Positions 11,201-23,218 of a stretch of 64,000 bases of DNA are shown piece by piece (the first letter of the stretch is position 1; each line of letters opens with the position of its first letter). Under the pieces are notes generated by a model. That model was not told where the DNA came from. It ran no database searches and saw only the letters and a program-made list of their open reading frames with translations. The translations under genes and the position numbers were made by a program. The DNA lies in the NCBI GenBank assembly GCA_905160935.1, contig CAJHZI010000682.1, positions 62,001-126,000 of the forward strand, written 5' to 3'. The DNA comes from Enchytraeus crypticus (taxonomy: Eukaryota; Annelida; Clitellata; Enchytraeida; Enchytraeidae).

Positions 11201-14200
11201 CCACTCTGGGTAACTGCTACATTTTCAACTCAGGATGGAATTCAAGTAGAAAGATTAAAACTGTGACGACTCCTGGAGTTAGATATGGTGTGAAGTTTAA
11301 CGTTTATAATTACATTATGAAATGAAAGTGCCGCAAATTTTCAGAGGGACATTTATATTTCAATTTTACGCTAGAATGACCGATTTGCTATAATCTAATG
11401 AACAATTGCTGATAAACCAGGGTTACTTCTTCGAATACTGTTAAATATCTATACTGACATTCTAACCATCAAGCATGGAGTGAGACTAGCCATTACTAGA
11501 AAAATATAGCAAATAAGAAAGAATCAAATTTTATTTTTAGATAACAATAAGTAGATAATGTAGGACTTCGATAGTCCCTTGCTTTTCAAATTAAAGGTAT
11601 ATTATTTTTTTACAGTAAACGTTTAACTAAAATTCAACTGATTGACAAATATAGTTATTTTTAGTACGCATACTACGCGAATTAAATTAAAGAAATTATA
11701 CGAACCTACAGATGCATTAGATACAAGTATTCACAATTACCAAGTATTAATATATAAAATACAGTATATAGGCCTACATGTATACCCTAGTGTTAATCAT
11801 TGTGGTATGATTGTTTCATTGACTGACTGATTAAGGATTACGCCTGACTCTGAACATAAATCAGGATAACTACGTGCCTGAGGCAGGACCCATAGCCGGT
11901 ATGAGGGTTGCCATTAACGACCAGAACGTCATGCCATTTCCTGAGGATGATGGTATCACTGTCAGTCCAGGATTTGAGACGTCCATAGGAATCAGAGAGG
12001 TGGGATTCATTAATTGTTTGTTAGGTGTTGAAATCATTAACTTTTTCACTTCTCATCGTTTGAGTTAAATAACAAAACTTAGATTATATCAGAGTTGAAA
12101 ATTGCAGTGATTTGCGCAAGGTATTTCACCATTAAAATCGCATAAAATTATCCTAAAATGTCGAAACAGATTACACAAAATTCACAGATTCATAATTTCG
12201 CATTTATTCATAATTAGTCCCATGAGTAGCGGTCAGTCTAATATTAATAATATTGGTAATTGAATAATTTTATAATTATAGGCCTACAAATTGAAATCTA
12301 ATTCATAATACAGCTGAACCAACCGAATCTGACTAGATTAATAGAGTAAATGAAAGATAGTTTAAAATGAACCATCGTAAAATAAGCGATACTTTTTGTG
12401 AGAGAAAATAACTTTTACCACTAATTTTACTAGGGTGAATTAATTTTAAAGTACTTGATAGCAATAATTAAGCCTAAGCTTACTTATTAGACTTACGCCT
12501 TATATACACAAATATAGCCACAATTTTACTATAATCCATGTTTTATTGTAGACTAGGATTAAGCGGCTTCCTCATCCTTATGGAGAGTGCAACTCAAAAC
12601 TGGAAAATGATCTCACGCACAACGCCTACTCCTCCTTCTATCCAGTCAACTACACTTCAAGGGTTTGTAGAAACCTGCAACTTAACAATAGCCTATCGTC
12701 ACATAGCTGTTCATTCATCATTGAACAATAAGTGCATACTTTAATATGTACAGAAACTCTTAGAATAATAATAATAATATCAACAATTAGATTGCTACAG
12801 TCATCAATAAAGCAGGTAAAGCTAATGTTAGCGTCAGTTTTCTCATTCGAAAGCGATGTCAGTGACGGGAGAGCCCAGGATTTGAACCCTGCACATACTG
12901 ATCCGCGGTCGATTCTCTTATCCAAGATAATATCAGATTGACATCTGCGACAACAAAGCATTTCATTGATAATTGACTGCATTTATTGCTGCTGATATTA
13001 TAGGTTTGCTTGAAGACCTGCTACCAACGCAATGTGATTCAGAGATGTAACTGTTACGATGCTCATTATCCTGCCATTCGATCTGACAAAACCTCACTTC
13101 CAGTCTGTTCTACTACCAACGTGGATCATAGTAAGTCACCTCTTTCAAAGAGAACTTCTTTAGAACAACAGAGTTTTTTCTAAAACTTTAGAAGACGATT
13201 ATTAGTTATGGCTAGGTATCATTCTACTGAAGTCCGCATTAGCATATGCTATTGAGAGTATCGATTAATGTTTAGTAGGTTTATTAATTATTTATTATTT
13301 AGTTATTACTCATTTATTCTTTTATCACTATTGATCTTTATTGATAAGAGCGCTCGTTTAATTCATAGCGTGCTTAATATTGTAATTTTGCATTTAGTCA
13401 TCAACAAAGCAATACCAGCATCCTATTAGTCTTTCCACCAAATTCTGGGGTATTTGCAATACTTAATAAATACATAGAGTATTTACCTTGCAACAAAGTA
13501 AAACTTGCTTCCCATTCATCTTCCCATGAGGTTATTGGGTATTTACAGTACATCTGAAATACAATGAACCAATTAGCAATTAGTTCATTAGATATATTAT
13601 ATATTTTAAATATAAAATGATTGACAATGATTGTGGCGTATATTTATATCTTTACAGTTATATGTCGGCACAATGTGTCCATATTGTTCGGCTTAAATCA
13701 GCTCGAATGTGACTGTCCTAATAGATGCAGGTAAGCTTTGGCTAACATATGTACAAGTTAAATAATTACATGCTTTGGAATAAAATTGTCAATCTATGAT
13801 GAATAGTATGTTATTAAATGTTTTCTCGAAAACTTCGCGTAACAATACGCGGTAGTCTAATGATTAATCTCTAGTAGACTATTATCAAGTAATGAATAAG
13901 CGCTAACTTACATTCTCAACTTACACTCAGCTAATTCTACTCACCTCTTTTATATTTACATATCTCTTCTTTAATTTACGCAACTTGAATTGGCCACTAA
14001 TTTATCTTTAACTTAACTGTACAAATTTTAATACGCCTTATGTGAAGCAATGTGGATCTTCATTGAGTAGGAAGATGATGATTGTAATATTATATTTTAG
14101 GACGAACTATGGAAACTGCTTTAAATACACTGAAATTAGTTAGTTTATCTCATTCTTACATTATGTGTTGAACTTAATTACAGTGACAGTTATCATAAAA

Positions 14201-16081
14201 TACAGATGTCGATGTTCGCGTGGCCAGCTGTCAGTTATAAGGTTTGTATGGACAGTCTGTTTATTGACGTAATGTTACCTGAAATTTATATGTGTCTTTT
14301 GAATGTAAAATGCATCAGCACATACATTCGATTTCTGCTTTGCATAAGCTCCATTTAGCCGCACTGCCTCATTCTGTTTAAAATAATGAGGCAGTTCATC
14401 ATATTTGCATTGTCGAAATTAAATTTAAACAAATATCTAGCATAAGTATTTGAGAGCAGTATGCAGAAGTTAATATGGAAATAACTATTGCAATTTCATC
14501 AATTTGATATTAAATCATACTGTAAGAGAAGGTCCAGTCCGACTGAAATTAAAACGATTTTAACAGCTACTTATTAGTAAATTCTGCTACAAACTTTAGT
14601 CATATTTATTTGTATTTTATTATTTAGTTAAGCTATTTAAATATATTTAAATAAAAGTATGCATGTTCCATAGCTATTCTGGTTAAAATTAATAATATTA
14701 TTGATCTACTGCACATATTTTCAAAGCATATAAGATAAACCAAATTTATAATACTGCTTATATCTAAGTAAGCATTAATTGTATCACTTTAAATCTGTTA
14801 ACAGAAATAGCGATTAGTCAATAGAACGATCACCTTTGCGCAATAATTACAACCCAGTTGTCTCTGATTTGTTAAATCACAGGCCCTATGTGATTGTCAA
14901 ATTTTGTAGAAAATACTTCAAGACAAGTTTTCCCATACTTTATTAGCGGGTAGTGATGAAGAGAATGCAGGTGAAACAATGAAAAAGAATTTACTGCGAC
15001 TTGATGTTTTCTTTGCGGATATGACCACAGAATACAATGAGGAACAGCCGGTTTATAATGTGAGTATACTTTAGATCACTATTTACTAGCAGCATTCAAT
15101 ACTAACCTTTTCAAAACAACAACAAAAATCTTTATACGCAGTTACTGAGGAAGAAATCAGTTAGTGTTCTATAGTGGAATTTGTTCCTTGATACTTTAAT
15201 TGATTACAGCAACGTATTGTAGTTTGGTTGGTTTGATATAGTATATGATTATTTTAGATCTACGCATTACACGCTCGAATATATTAGAAGGACATATAGT
15301 TCAAGTGAAATCAATTTTCGCTCATATCAACTATTTGGATATTTCTCTATTTTATTGATCTGTTTGTTTACATATTTAATTCGTGTTTTTTTCTAAATTA
15401 AAATAATCCAGTATTAACTACAGTAATTTGTCAGTAAATCCGTAAAATATCGGGGACTTTAAGATTAGTTCAGTTTGATGTACGAGATCAGATACAAACC
15501 CATTGAAAAATTTAGTATAATTGCGAATTTCGCTTCTGTTTTGCGTCTTGTGTCTGCCGTGACAATACGTCCTCTGATAATGATAATAATGTTTACGAAT
15601 TGAATATCTTTTTCTAAATACTAGCTGCAGAGTATAATGTTTCTTCCAATAATGAGGCCAATGCCTTAGAACGGAAGTATCGGCATAGTTAGGGTCCTAG
15701 ATATTATATCAAATTGATTCAAAAGCGATGCACAAAGGTATGTATTGAAGAATTAGAAGGTTTTAAACGATGCTGGTCCTTTTATCAAAGAAGGAAAGGG
15801 TAAATAGTATGTAACCACGTTACTTGCATATGACATAGCGTGCAATATTTGACATATCAGCACTGTTTGTGACTGTCATGCAGTTTGTCATACTGATGTC
15901 AAACATAGCTGGAAGCCTGGGACTGTGGTTCGGTGTTGCCGTTATGACGCTGTTTGAAGTGCTCGAGTTCATCGCGGATGTCGTTGTACTAAGAACAAGA
16001 AGATTTGTGGAGCGCAACGCCTCTCACCAAAGTCAACAGTGTAACGAAGCTACAGAAGTAGTTAAGAGTACCGGAAGATAA
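4328..16081 (+). CDS. DEG/ENaC channel subunit with inserted C-type lectin and mucin domains (copy 1, apparently complete)
   Basis: Thirteen exons in consistent phase: 4328-4505, 5272-5517, 6410-6569, 7482-7711, 8377-10090, 11178-11287, 11836-11999, 12552-12662, 13004-13130, 13658-13730, 14184-14241, 14910-15059, 15884-16081. The sum is 3519 nt, or 1172 aa. Order: cytoplasmic N-terminus (1-60), TM1 (about 61-86), DEG/ENaC signature FPAVTVCNMSP (108-118), polybasic RKKR (137-140), CTLD with six Cys and WIGL (143-271), Thr/Ser mucin stretch (about 275-620), Cys module CCCLCC (about 730), GNCYIFNSG (about 855), a GMRVAINDQ segment, LPHPYGEC, VCLKTCYQ, C-x-C-P, then TM2 (about 1112-1140) with GSLGLWFGVAVMTLFE. 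Family members form trimeric Na+-permeable plasma-membrane channels. The lectin and mucin parts would stand above the finger domain. The usual N-terminal His-Gly is Asn-Gly (50-51), and the G-x-S filter reads Gly-Val-Ala. Ligand and gating are unknown. Confidence 0.9.
5686..5760 (+). repeat. tRNA-like SINE fragment
   Basis: A B-box-like phrase GGTTCGATCCC, followed by 'gataagacggtaatctcggtcatt', in intron 2 of copy 1. It resembles the SINE tail 'gagagtaaaatctcggacatt' seen elsewhere. Too short to place in a family. Confidence 0.4.
6250..6362 (+). repeat. SINE tail with (GAT)n
   Basis: 'cgaaactagttaaactggga' is followed by a GATGAT run. It matches the 3' end of the full SINE at 38895-39140, so it is a 5'-truncated copy in intron 2 of copy 1. 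Confidence 0.6.
7905..8206 (+). repeat. SINE with (GA)n tail in intron 4 (shared with copy 2)
   Basis: Dispersed repeat of the family ending 'acctgcca-tgg-cagtgca' followed by a GA microsatellite (8167-8206). The same insertion, with the same flank 'ggtaaacaggat', lies in intron 4 of copy 2 at about 22896-23218. That copy has about 100 bp of extra sequence. The insertion therefore predates the split of copies 1 and 2. Intron 4 of copy 3 does not show it. Confidence 0.75.
8377..10090 (+). other. exon 5 of copy 1: mucin-like Thr/Ser exon plus Cys-rich module
   Basis: A single 1714-nt exon adds about 571 residues. Its first two-thirds is Thr/Ser-rich, and from about 8827 to 9370 it is built largely on the 12-bp unit GCAACAACTAGT (Ala-Thr-Thr-Ser). 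This suggests dense O-glycosylation. Four 21-bp repeats follow (9487-9557), each containing TGACGTCA. Then come the module CCCLCC-x6-CxxC and an acidic stretch ending in LILDCKYDEKPC, which leads into the normal channel fold. The phase (1 in, 2 out) matches its neighbours. The long opposite-strand Val/Leu frame here is only the complement of the Thr repeats. Confidence 0.85.
10389..10612 (+). repeat. tRNA-derived SINE, family A
   Basis: It starts TAGCGTAGGGGTAAC (A-box-like), has the B-box GGTTCGAATCC, then 'gagagtaaaatctcgga', 'cactggactggttacacgg' and 'agatatcaacatagttgat'. Other copies are at 18755-18975 (-), 30890-31110 (+), 44325-44490 (+, short) and 62041-62270 (+). It lies in intron 5 of copy 1, with no counterpart in copy 2. 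Confidence 0.85.
12815..12931 (-). repeat. tRNA-derived SINE, family B
   Basis: Read on the - strand it carries a 'gaccgcggatcagtatgtg' phrase, a B-box-like GGTTCAAATCCTGGG, 'cgtcactgacatcgctttc' and an end in 'gacgctaacattagctttacc'. Other copies: 22428-22502 (+, partial), 26463-26533 (-, partial), 36930-37055 (-), 42855-42985 (+), 47950-48068 (+), 62655-62775 (+). It lies in intron 8 of copy 1. Confidence 0.8.
15884..16081 (+). other. last exon of copy 1: TM2 and cytoplasmic tail
   Basis: The acceptor 'ctgtcatgcag' precedes a 65-codon exon with pore helix TM2 (FVILMSNIAGSLGLWFG and onward) and a short tail rich in Arg, Gln, Glu and Ser that ends at TAA. It joins in phase 0 to the exon carrying LLRLDVFFADM. 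No second copy of this exon occurs elsewhere in the window, so copies 2 and 3 lack a pore-lining TM2 here. Confidence 0.85.
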
Positions 16082-16159
16082 TCCTATGAAATAGAGAAAA
16101 CTTATATCGCTTAAAACTTACGCCTTAGTAGAGGCGTTACCGGCTCAATTAAACCTATC

Positions 16160-16445
16160 AGATGCCCGAGACTCCTTTGAACAGAAACGGATCCAGAATT
16201 TTTCCGGAGGGGGGAGTCATAAAATTCTTTCACGAGCTTTTTCTAAATCCTGCAATGGTTTTTTAAGCTTTTGAATGACTGAACTGGTTGACTATGCTCG
16301 CCACCCTCTTGGACCCTAACAGACCTCTAGTAAACGTCATTTTAATTCTTTGCGTTATAATATGACAGAATTTGTAAGTCAAAAATGAACAAAGATTTTA
16401 GGGGGCCATGGGCCCCTTGGCTCCATCTCTGGATCCGCCACTGAC
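16160..16445 (-). mobile_element. short non-autonomous DNA transposon, hAT-like ends
   Basis: On the - strand it begins CAGTGGCGGATCCAGAGAT. The other end carries the complement-type phrase 'acggatccagaattttt'. These imperfect inverted ends with GGATCCAG, next to G/C runs, resemble widespread hAT-type non-autonomous elements. No coding sequence, and the target duplication is not clear. Confidence 0.45.
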
Positions 16446-16481
16446 GTTGCGAAATGATGAGAGAGATTGAGAGATTGATAG

Positions 16482-16514
<33 letters not shown>

Positions 16515-17889
16515 AGGAGAGAGAGAGAGAAGGAGAGAGCGAATGAGAGAGAGACGTATGATCAATGAAATATGCTAGCCTAGTAAGCACAAACGGCTGA
16601 CCGAGTTGGTAGGACTCTTTTAACCTATGCAAGAGATTGCAGATTCGATTTCCCTCTGATACAGTCTCAGCCAGTGTATTTTTAATTCACACCCATGTTA
16701 ATCGGTGACTTACAGTTATGGTATTATTTAAATGAATAAAAAGGAAACTCAACTAGACACATTTCATATCTACCTCAATCAAATTACTACTGTCAAAGTT
16801 CTGATCCATGTAAACCTAAATATCCCTCTATACACAATTGTACCATCCATATATATTTGTATAGGCGTCGCATATTCTAATGCAAGCATCTTTAGCCAAG
16901 AAAATGTTTATAGTAAGAAAACTGAAATGTAGCTAATGTATCGTCGATTTACTTTCTTAGAGTAGTGAGGCTAAGTAGTTAATTATTTATTAGTTAGTTA
17001 TTTATTAAGTAGTATAGATATCCTAATGATTAAAAGTTGAGTTGCTCTCTGGGCAGTCATAAGATATGGAGAGATGGACTTCATGAAGACATTTGATATT
17101 TATAGTGACTTCTACGTTACCTACTGTATACTTTAATCCGTTATTCGATATTGTAATTTGCTCATTTCTTTAACTTTCATGGATCTGCGTGTAATTAACA
17201 TAATATAGTACAATGTATCTACAAATTTATTTCACAAAAATAATAATATTTTCGTTTATTTTCGCTCAATCTGAAAACAGCAGAAAGTTACAGTACAGAA
17301 ATTTCAACAGAAGCTCCATAACAGATTACAGATATACTTGCAGCATAAACAGTTAATAGGCTAGATATAAGAGAGATGAAACTAAAATTTGTTTTCTATA
17401 ACATTTAGCATATGCATAACATTACAAAAATCCATGGCTTATACTATTCATAAATAGGCCTACCATATAGGGCGTACTGTACTATGAGTAAAGAAGTAAT
17501 TTTAGTATTTATTAAATTAACAAGCATCATCTAAAATCATACCGATAATGAAGTTTTTATCGCTCAGACTGCTTCGTTTTATGGGAAAGGAAATGCATCT
17601 ATTAGCAGTATTTCTTCGGGTTGGGTAATTACGATTGTTTTGTGGGGGTAACAAATGCGCTAATAAATGTGCAGGGTTGTTACAGATTGCCTTGAAAAAG
17701 ACTAAAATCAATACTTGAAGCTGGAAAATTCAATAAAATCCCATTCCGTGACAAAACGAAATCCTGTAAAATATTTAAGTCTTATAAGTTAATTAACACA
17801 AATTAATTAATTGATTTAAGCCTTATGATTTAATTGCACAGCACTATTTTGATGTGTCAATAACATAGGCTATTTAACAAATTATTTTT
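16446..17889. other. intergenic after copy 1
   Basis: Holds a (GA)n microsatellite (about 16480-16550), a tRNA-like SINE piece (about 16585-16690, with 'ccgagttggtagg' and 'gcagattcgatttccc') and a possible poly(A) signal AATAAA at 16734-16739. That signal is far from the copy 1 stop codon. No gene is seen in the remaining AT-rich DNA. Confidence 0.6.
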
Positions 17890-18225
17890 CTTCAGTAAGA
17901 TCCTCGAGTAACTTAATACGATCCGCCGCAACCTAAAACTTAGATTACTGGATCAAATTTAGACACAATATTTTTGTATTTGTAAAAGAGCGCAACGCCT
18001 CGTATCGGTCGAGGTGGTTTGCATTCAATCATAAAAAAAAAAGTTTTATTGATTTTCACAATTTTACGATATTGATGTGGATTAAAAATAGGAACTGCAA
18101 TTTTACGCCAGACAGTTCTATGTGCGTTTTACTGTCATATGATATCTGAAGGTAAACACGGGTAGACGAAGAGAAGTATTAAATTGTCATTTTGTTGCAG
18201 TTTATTTATTTAAGAAATAGGAAGA
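17890..18225 (+). repeat. upstream block of copy 2, partner of 1620-1960
   Basis: Diverged duplicate of the block upstream of copy 1 (see 1620-1960). It marks the left part of the duplicated unit. Confidence 0.6.
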
Positions 18226-18346
18226 AGAATTGGATAGAACACATTCTAAGGAAAGATATTTTACTCAAAGAGGTCATAGAAGGTAAATGGAAGAATGAGA
18301 AAAAGTGGCAGGCCGACATTAAAAGGTATGTTAGATGTTTAATGAT
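18216..18346 (+). mobile_element. LINE fragment (C-terminal end of reverse-transcriptase ORF)
   Basis: Translation gives WIEHILRKDILLKEVIEGK and continues with Lys/Trp-rich sequence. This matches the typical C-terminal region of RTE/CR1-type LINE polyproteins (W-I-G-H-hydrophobic-L-R ... E-V-I-E-G-K). Only about 130 bp is kept. It joins directly a SINE tail and a (TA)n tract (18440-18482). Confidence 0.65.
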
Positions 18347-18436
18347 CCACGCGTAGGTGGACATGAAGAGGAAAACGGAAGTCAGGGACTAGTGAAGGCG
18401 CTATATACCATGTACCTGCAAGTAGCCAGTGCACTA

Positions 18437-18482
<46 letters not shown>
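18344..18482 (+). repeat. SINE (family D) 3' end with (TA)n tail
   Basis: 'ggacatgaagaggaaaacgg' to 'acctgcaagtagccagtgcacta', followed by (TA)n. Same family as 7905-8206 but with a TA rather than a GA tail. Confidence 0.65.
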
Positions 18483-18487
<5 letters not shown>

Positions 18488-18754
18488 GAATAGATATGAT
18501 AGACAGAGTTCATGTTCATTGCATTCGGTAATTCAGCAAGTTTCAACTTGAACAGACCATTCTATTGGAGCAGTTTCTTTGTCAACATTTACATGCTGGG
18601 CGACTTTGTGTTCAGAGTCTCTGCCATCACTAAAATAACAATATAATAATAAGAATATTAAGAATGTATAACAAGAAGTCTCACAACAATCTATCACTGA
18701 AAGCAAATTTCCTGTGGCGTAGTATCCAGGACCCGGGAAGTAAAGTAAACACGC

Positions 18755-18975
18755 ATTATAGTGAAATGATCAATTATGCTGATATCTATCACTTTTTAAT
18801 ACTACATGTTTAAATCGTTGGGAAAATTTAGACCATTTTCCGTTAACCAGTCCAGTGAATGTCCGAGATTTTACTCTCAGATCAGCTCGGCTGGGATTCG
18901 AACCCACGAGAGCTCAATTCATCTCAGGATCTGTCAATAAAATTTCATGACGTTACCCCTACGCTATTAAGACAT
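18755..18975 (-). repeat. tRNA-derived SINE, family A
   Basis: Reverse complement of the 10389-10612 family, from the 'gatatcaacataattgatcat' end to the B-box and 'gtaggggtaacgtcatgaaa'. Confidence 0.8.
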
Positions 18976-19224
18976 TCAATAACAAGATAACATATCTTCA
19001 TAAGAAGAGGAAGGTTTGACGCACACCTTATTAAATATTTTTACTCACGCCACTGGCATATCTGAATAAGCCTACTGAGTAAAAATTATCAAATTGATAC
19101 ATTTATTTCGAGCAAAGTGGCGCTTGCAATAAAAAGTAGAATAACGAACTACTGCAGCACGTGTGTCGGAGAATTGGTAATTCTAGAATTACATGTATAT
19201 TATACTTCGCGTTCTCTGTATTTC

Positions 19225-19390
19225 TTAGAATACTTCGTATTGTGATGTGATATTGGCAGGAGAGAACTCCAGTCGGTTGATTTAAATCAATGGCCAATGT
19301 AGTATATCAGTCTAGCAATGAAGTTCTGTGAGAATGCAGTTTTGGAGAACTAGAGACATGGACCTCTACTGGGACATTAATTAAATCATT
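19225..19390 (+). promoter_or_regulatory. conserved upstream block of copy 2
   Basis: Partner of 3760-3900, sharing 'ttgtgatgtgatattgg' and 'ttgatttaaatcaa'. It lies about 0.8-0.95 kb upstream of the copy 2 start codon. Confidence 0.4.
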
Positions 19391-19564
19391 TGCTCATGGT
19401 CTACTGGTGATAGTTTGAATCATTTAGAGTAAAATATATTATTAGTTGCAGAAGAATGGTATAGTATGAATAATTACAAATAGCTCGTAGCCTATAGGGT
19501 TACGAGCTAATTTTAGGCCGAATGATTTAAATAAAACATATACGTACTCGCATAATATATGTCA

Positions 19565-19820
19565 GGCACACTGAAGAATAGACCAACCGTTTATGAGGCG
19601 ACTGGTCAAGAAATGAGGAAAACAACGGGAAGTCACTTCAGATGCCGTATTCTTCCCAAGCTACAGTCTACATTAAGTTGTTGATAAGACACAGTCTTTT
19701 GTGAAGGGATCAACGCTTTATCAATGGAGTGCTCTATATTTAGTGTGAAAGCAACGTGTGAATAGGAATATGTACCTTGGATCTGCCTTCTGCCAGTACA
19801 CTAGAGAGAGAGCAAGAGAG

Positions 19821-19861
<41 letters not shown>
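19565..19861 (+). repeat. SINE (family D) with (GA)n tail
   Basis: It has 'gaccaaccg', 'gaggcgact', 'aacaacgggaagtcacttcaga', 'ttgtgaagggatcaac', 'gagtgctct' and 'atctgccttctgccagtacacta', then GAGA repeats (19801-19861). Same body as 36515-36870. Confidence 0.75.
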
Positions 19862-19864
<3 letters not shown>

Positions 19865-22427
19865 TATACTACGCATTTAAAATCTCAGGCTAATTTGTTA
19901 TTTTTATTTAGCAGTAGGCCTAATTTGGTCTATCATCACATTAAGGGCATCATATCATTACATCTGAAAAATTTTATGTTAAGGTTTAAATTCTTAATAT
20001 AATTAATATGATTTCGCAAATAGGCCATTAAGCAAATGTAGTATTTTAAGAAAAATATAATTACATTTCAAATATAGTTTTAAATAGCCGCAATAGTATT
20101 ATTGTAGAACAGTTTTAGAAACTATAAAAATGCAGAGCAAAAATATCGTTGTATGCACAATTGCACAGGATAATAGATAATAAAATAGTAAATGCTCAAT
20201 TCTTCTAAGCCAGTGATGAAAGATGAAGAGATGAGAGGAGAAAGTGAAGCAGCGTATCGGTACATGACCCTTAATGAAGATGAGGGCAAGGAAACAGTCT
20301 CGACAATCTTCAGAGCCATGTACACGTTCTCCACCATCAATGGATTGAGGAACCTGTGCGAGGCGAGAAGTACGTGAATAGAATACATCTACTTGTCTGA
20401 GAAATATTTGTCCATTTTCAATCTTAAATCTTTATAGAAGTACGGTCTGTGGCTATTATTATTATTATTTACTAAGGTAGAAAATTAGAATTGAACTTTC
20501 GAAAATTACTCAAGTTTCTAAGAGACGAAGGATGCATATAGCAGCAACGAGAAATCTTGTGGTTTGTGATAGTGATTTTTGTATTAAACTGAACTGCTCT
20601 CTCACGCTATAGACATGCAAAGGCGTGCTTTATACACTTGTTGTGGCCTTTCTCACTACGCCACTTGACCCATCATTTGTCCACTTAACGCAACTCTGGC
20701 ATAATGCATTGAACAGCGTTTTATTTGTTGTTAATGATTTCAATAGATAGCTAATTACTCTTCAATGACTAACTATAAGTTGAAATATGTACAAAACCAA
20801 ATTACTTGGATATATTTAGAAATTATAATTAAAAATAAATTAAATTAATTAATTAAATTTTTAATTAAAGAATAACAACAAGTGTTGGAGTGTCATAGTC
20901 ATCACTGACAACATCGAACATTATGGAACCACTCTAACGAGAGAGTGCTTGAAATAAAATTATATAAACTTCCATGTTCAAAATTATTCCATGAAATAGC
21001 TGTTCATTGACTTTTGTGAAGGCTATTCTGCTAATAATTCTGATGATTTAACTTCAACAGAACCCCTGTTGCTGTATTTCTATGTAACAGATTTGGTAAA
21101 GAGGAGCTTCTGGTTGCTTCTGAGCCTTGGTATGCTCGGAGCCATGATCTACAACCTGCACGCCATCATGACGGACTACTTCCGCTATCATGTCCAGGTC
21201 CAGCTGGACTACGTCACAAAGACTGAGAAGAACTTCCCCGCAGTCACTGTCTGCAACATGAGCCCGGTGAAGAAGTCAGCCCTGACCAATCTAAGCAGTG
21301 TGGCTGATGCAGAGAGGCGCAGGAAGAAACGAGCTAGTAAGTACCACATACAGTTAAAACATTACAGTAAATTGAGCATCTATGATGTTAGCTATGGCTT
21401 TTGTTGCTAATGTTACTTGTATAGACCGGAATAAAGAGCAGATAGTAGTATATGGTTGGTTATATGCCGAGGAAATAAAGTAAGATCTTGCGAAAGGAGC
21501 TTGCAAGGAGAACTTGGGAACCTCTTGGATGGTGCTATGTTAATTAAAGTGATTGGATTTTAGTACTGTAGTGAATTGTCGTCTCCCAATCCTGGCAAAT
21601 ACCAAGCCGTTCTTCTTCTTCTATTTTAAATTTTTCTTTCTGCTTTGTCAAACGTAGCGACAATATATCTAACCTGACCATAGGCTGGTAGGCTACGTTT
21701 AAAGACATCCACTGCTTTCGTCATATGTTTAATGGAATCGGATTTGGCGAATTCGTTTGTATTGTTGTATGTTTTAATGGGGCCCATGGCATCCTCTTCT
21801 TATGAGGAAACGCGCGTTTATCAATCAAAATTATTATTATACTTGAAGAAGTTATTAAATCATGATTTGGTCTCACTGCAGCTTACAGTTGCGAATCATC
21901 TGCGTGGACACCGTACAAGGATCACTGCTACGCCATTACCGATGGCCTCAGATGGGCTGACGCTCTGATCGTGTGTGACAAATACATGGCAACCCCGGTT
22001 TCTGTATCCGACAGCGACGAGTGGAAGTTCATTATAAAGTTTGTTCTCTTCTGTTCTTCTTCAGAAATTGCATTCGAAACAGTTTTTAATGAATTCTTTT
22101 TCTATTTCCTTGCAAAAAGTCAACTATAGGTTTTCATATTTCTTGCCAGACATACGATGCAGTCTGGAGACACTAGGATAAATACGTGTATATTTAAAAA
22201 GGTTTCCCGCTGACATTTTGTGCAGGTACTGACTGAAGATGATTTTAGAACATAGCGAGGCAAGATATTTCTGAAATGTTGTAAATAATTTGAAGTTCCG
22301 TGATAGAAGAATGAGGAAATAGTTACAGTGATAGTCTACATGCATTCATACAAGACAGTCCTGACAATAATTATAAATTCACTAATGCTAATCAAAAGTT
22401 GGCATCTAGCTGACTGCAGTGTCATAG

Positions 22428-22502
22428 TAAACTAGCTGGTTAATCCTGGGCTTGCCCGTCACTGACATCGCTTAAACTGACGTTAACATTCGCTGAACCA
22501 GC
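22428..22502 (+). repeat. SINE family B fragment
   Basis: 'atcctgggcttgcccgtcac', 'tgacatcgctt' and 'actgacgttaacatt' in intron 3 of copy 2. Not present in intron 3 of copy 1. Confidence 0.65.
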
Positions 22503-22895
22503 TTAACCGTCATCTGTTATTTTATTTTCAGCGAATATTGGTTCTCGCTGTACTGTAACTACTTTTGGATAGGACTTCGTAAGACAACAGCCTCTGTTAC
22601 CAGTCCTACGTACTGGATCGACGGAAATCCTTCCACTTATAGACCTCCCTGGTCCTCGGGATATCCTAAGACAACAAACCAGTGCATTGCGTATGACTGG
22701 AGTTCCGGGAGAATTTTAGAATACGATTGTCTGAGTCAAAACAGTTTAATCTGCAAGAAATACGCAGGTAATATTTATCAGATTTGTGTACATGTCGTGC
22801 GCTTATATATTGTGACTCCGCATATTGTGACATGACGTAATCCGTAGTTGATATGTCGATTTTAATACTACTTTGCATCTAGTAAATTCTATTTG

Positions 22896-23218
22896 GTAAA
22901 CAGGATAGTTTTCTCTGGGGATGACGTCCCTGCTCTTAATCTTTGTGATGGTAGCTCGAGTGTATCGAGACGTATTGAAGAGAAGCCTTGTGCTTCTGAA
23001 CCTTGACATTAAACACACTACAACCTACCTAACTACCGGCCAGTAAATGTTAGTCGAAGCTGAGGAAGGCATAGGGGACCCACCTCGTCATACACAGAAT
23101 CCCCACTCGCTTATGGACATGAAGAGGAAAACGGAAGATAGAGATGAGTGGAGGCGTTATATAACACGGACCTGCCAGTAGGCAGTGCACTAGGATAGAG
23201 AGAGAGAGAGTGTGTGTG
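22896..23218 (+). repeat. SINE (family D) in intron 4, shared with copy 1
   Basis: Same insertion as 7905-8206, with about 100 extra bases near 22938-23038. It ends 'acctgccagtaggcagtgcact' and GA repeats, followed by a GT run. Confidence 0.75.
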
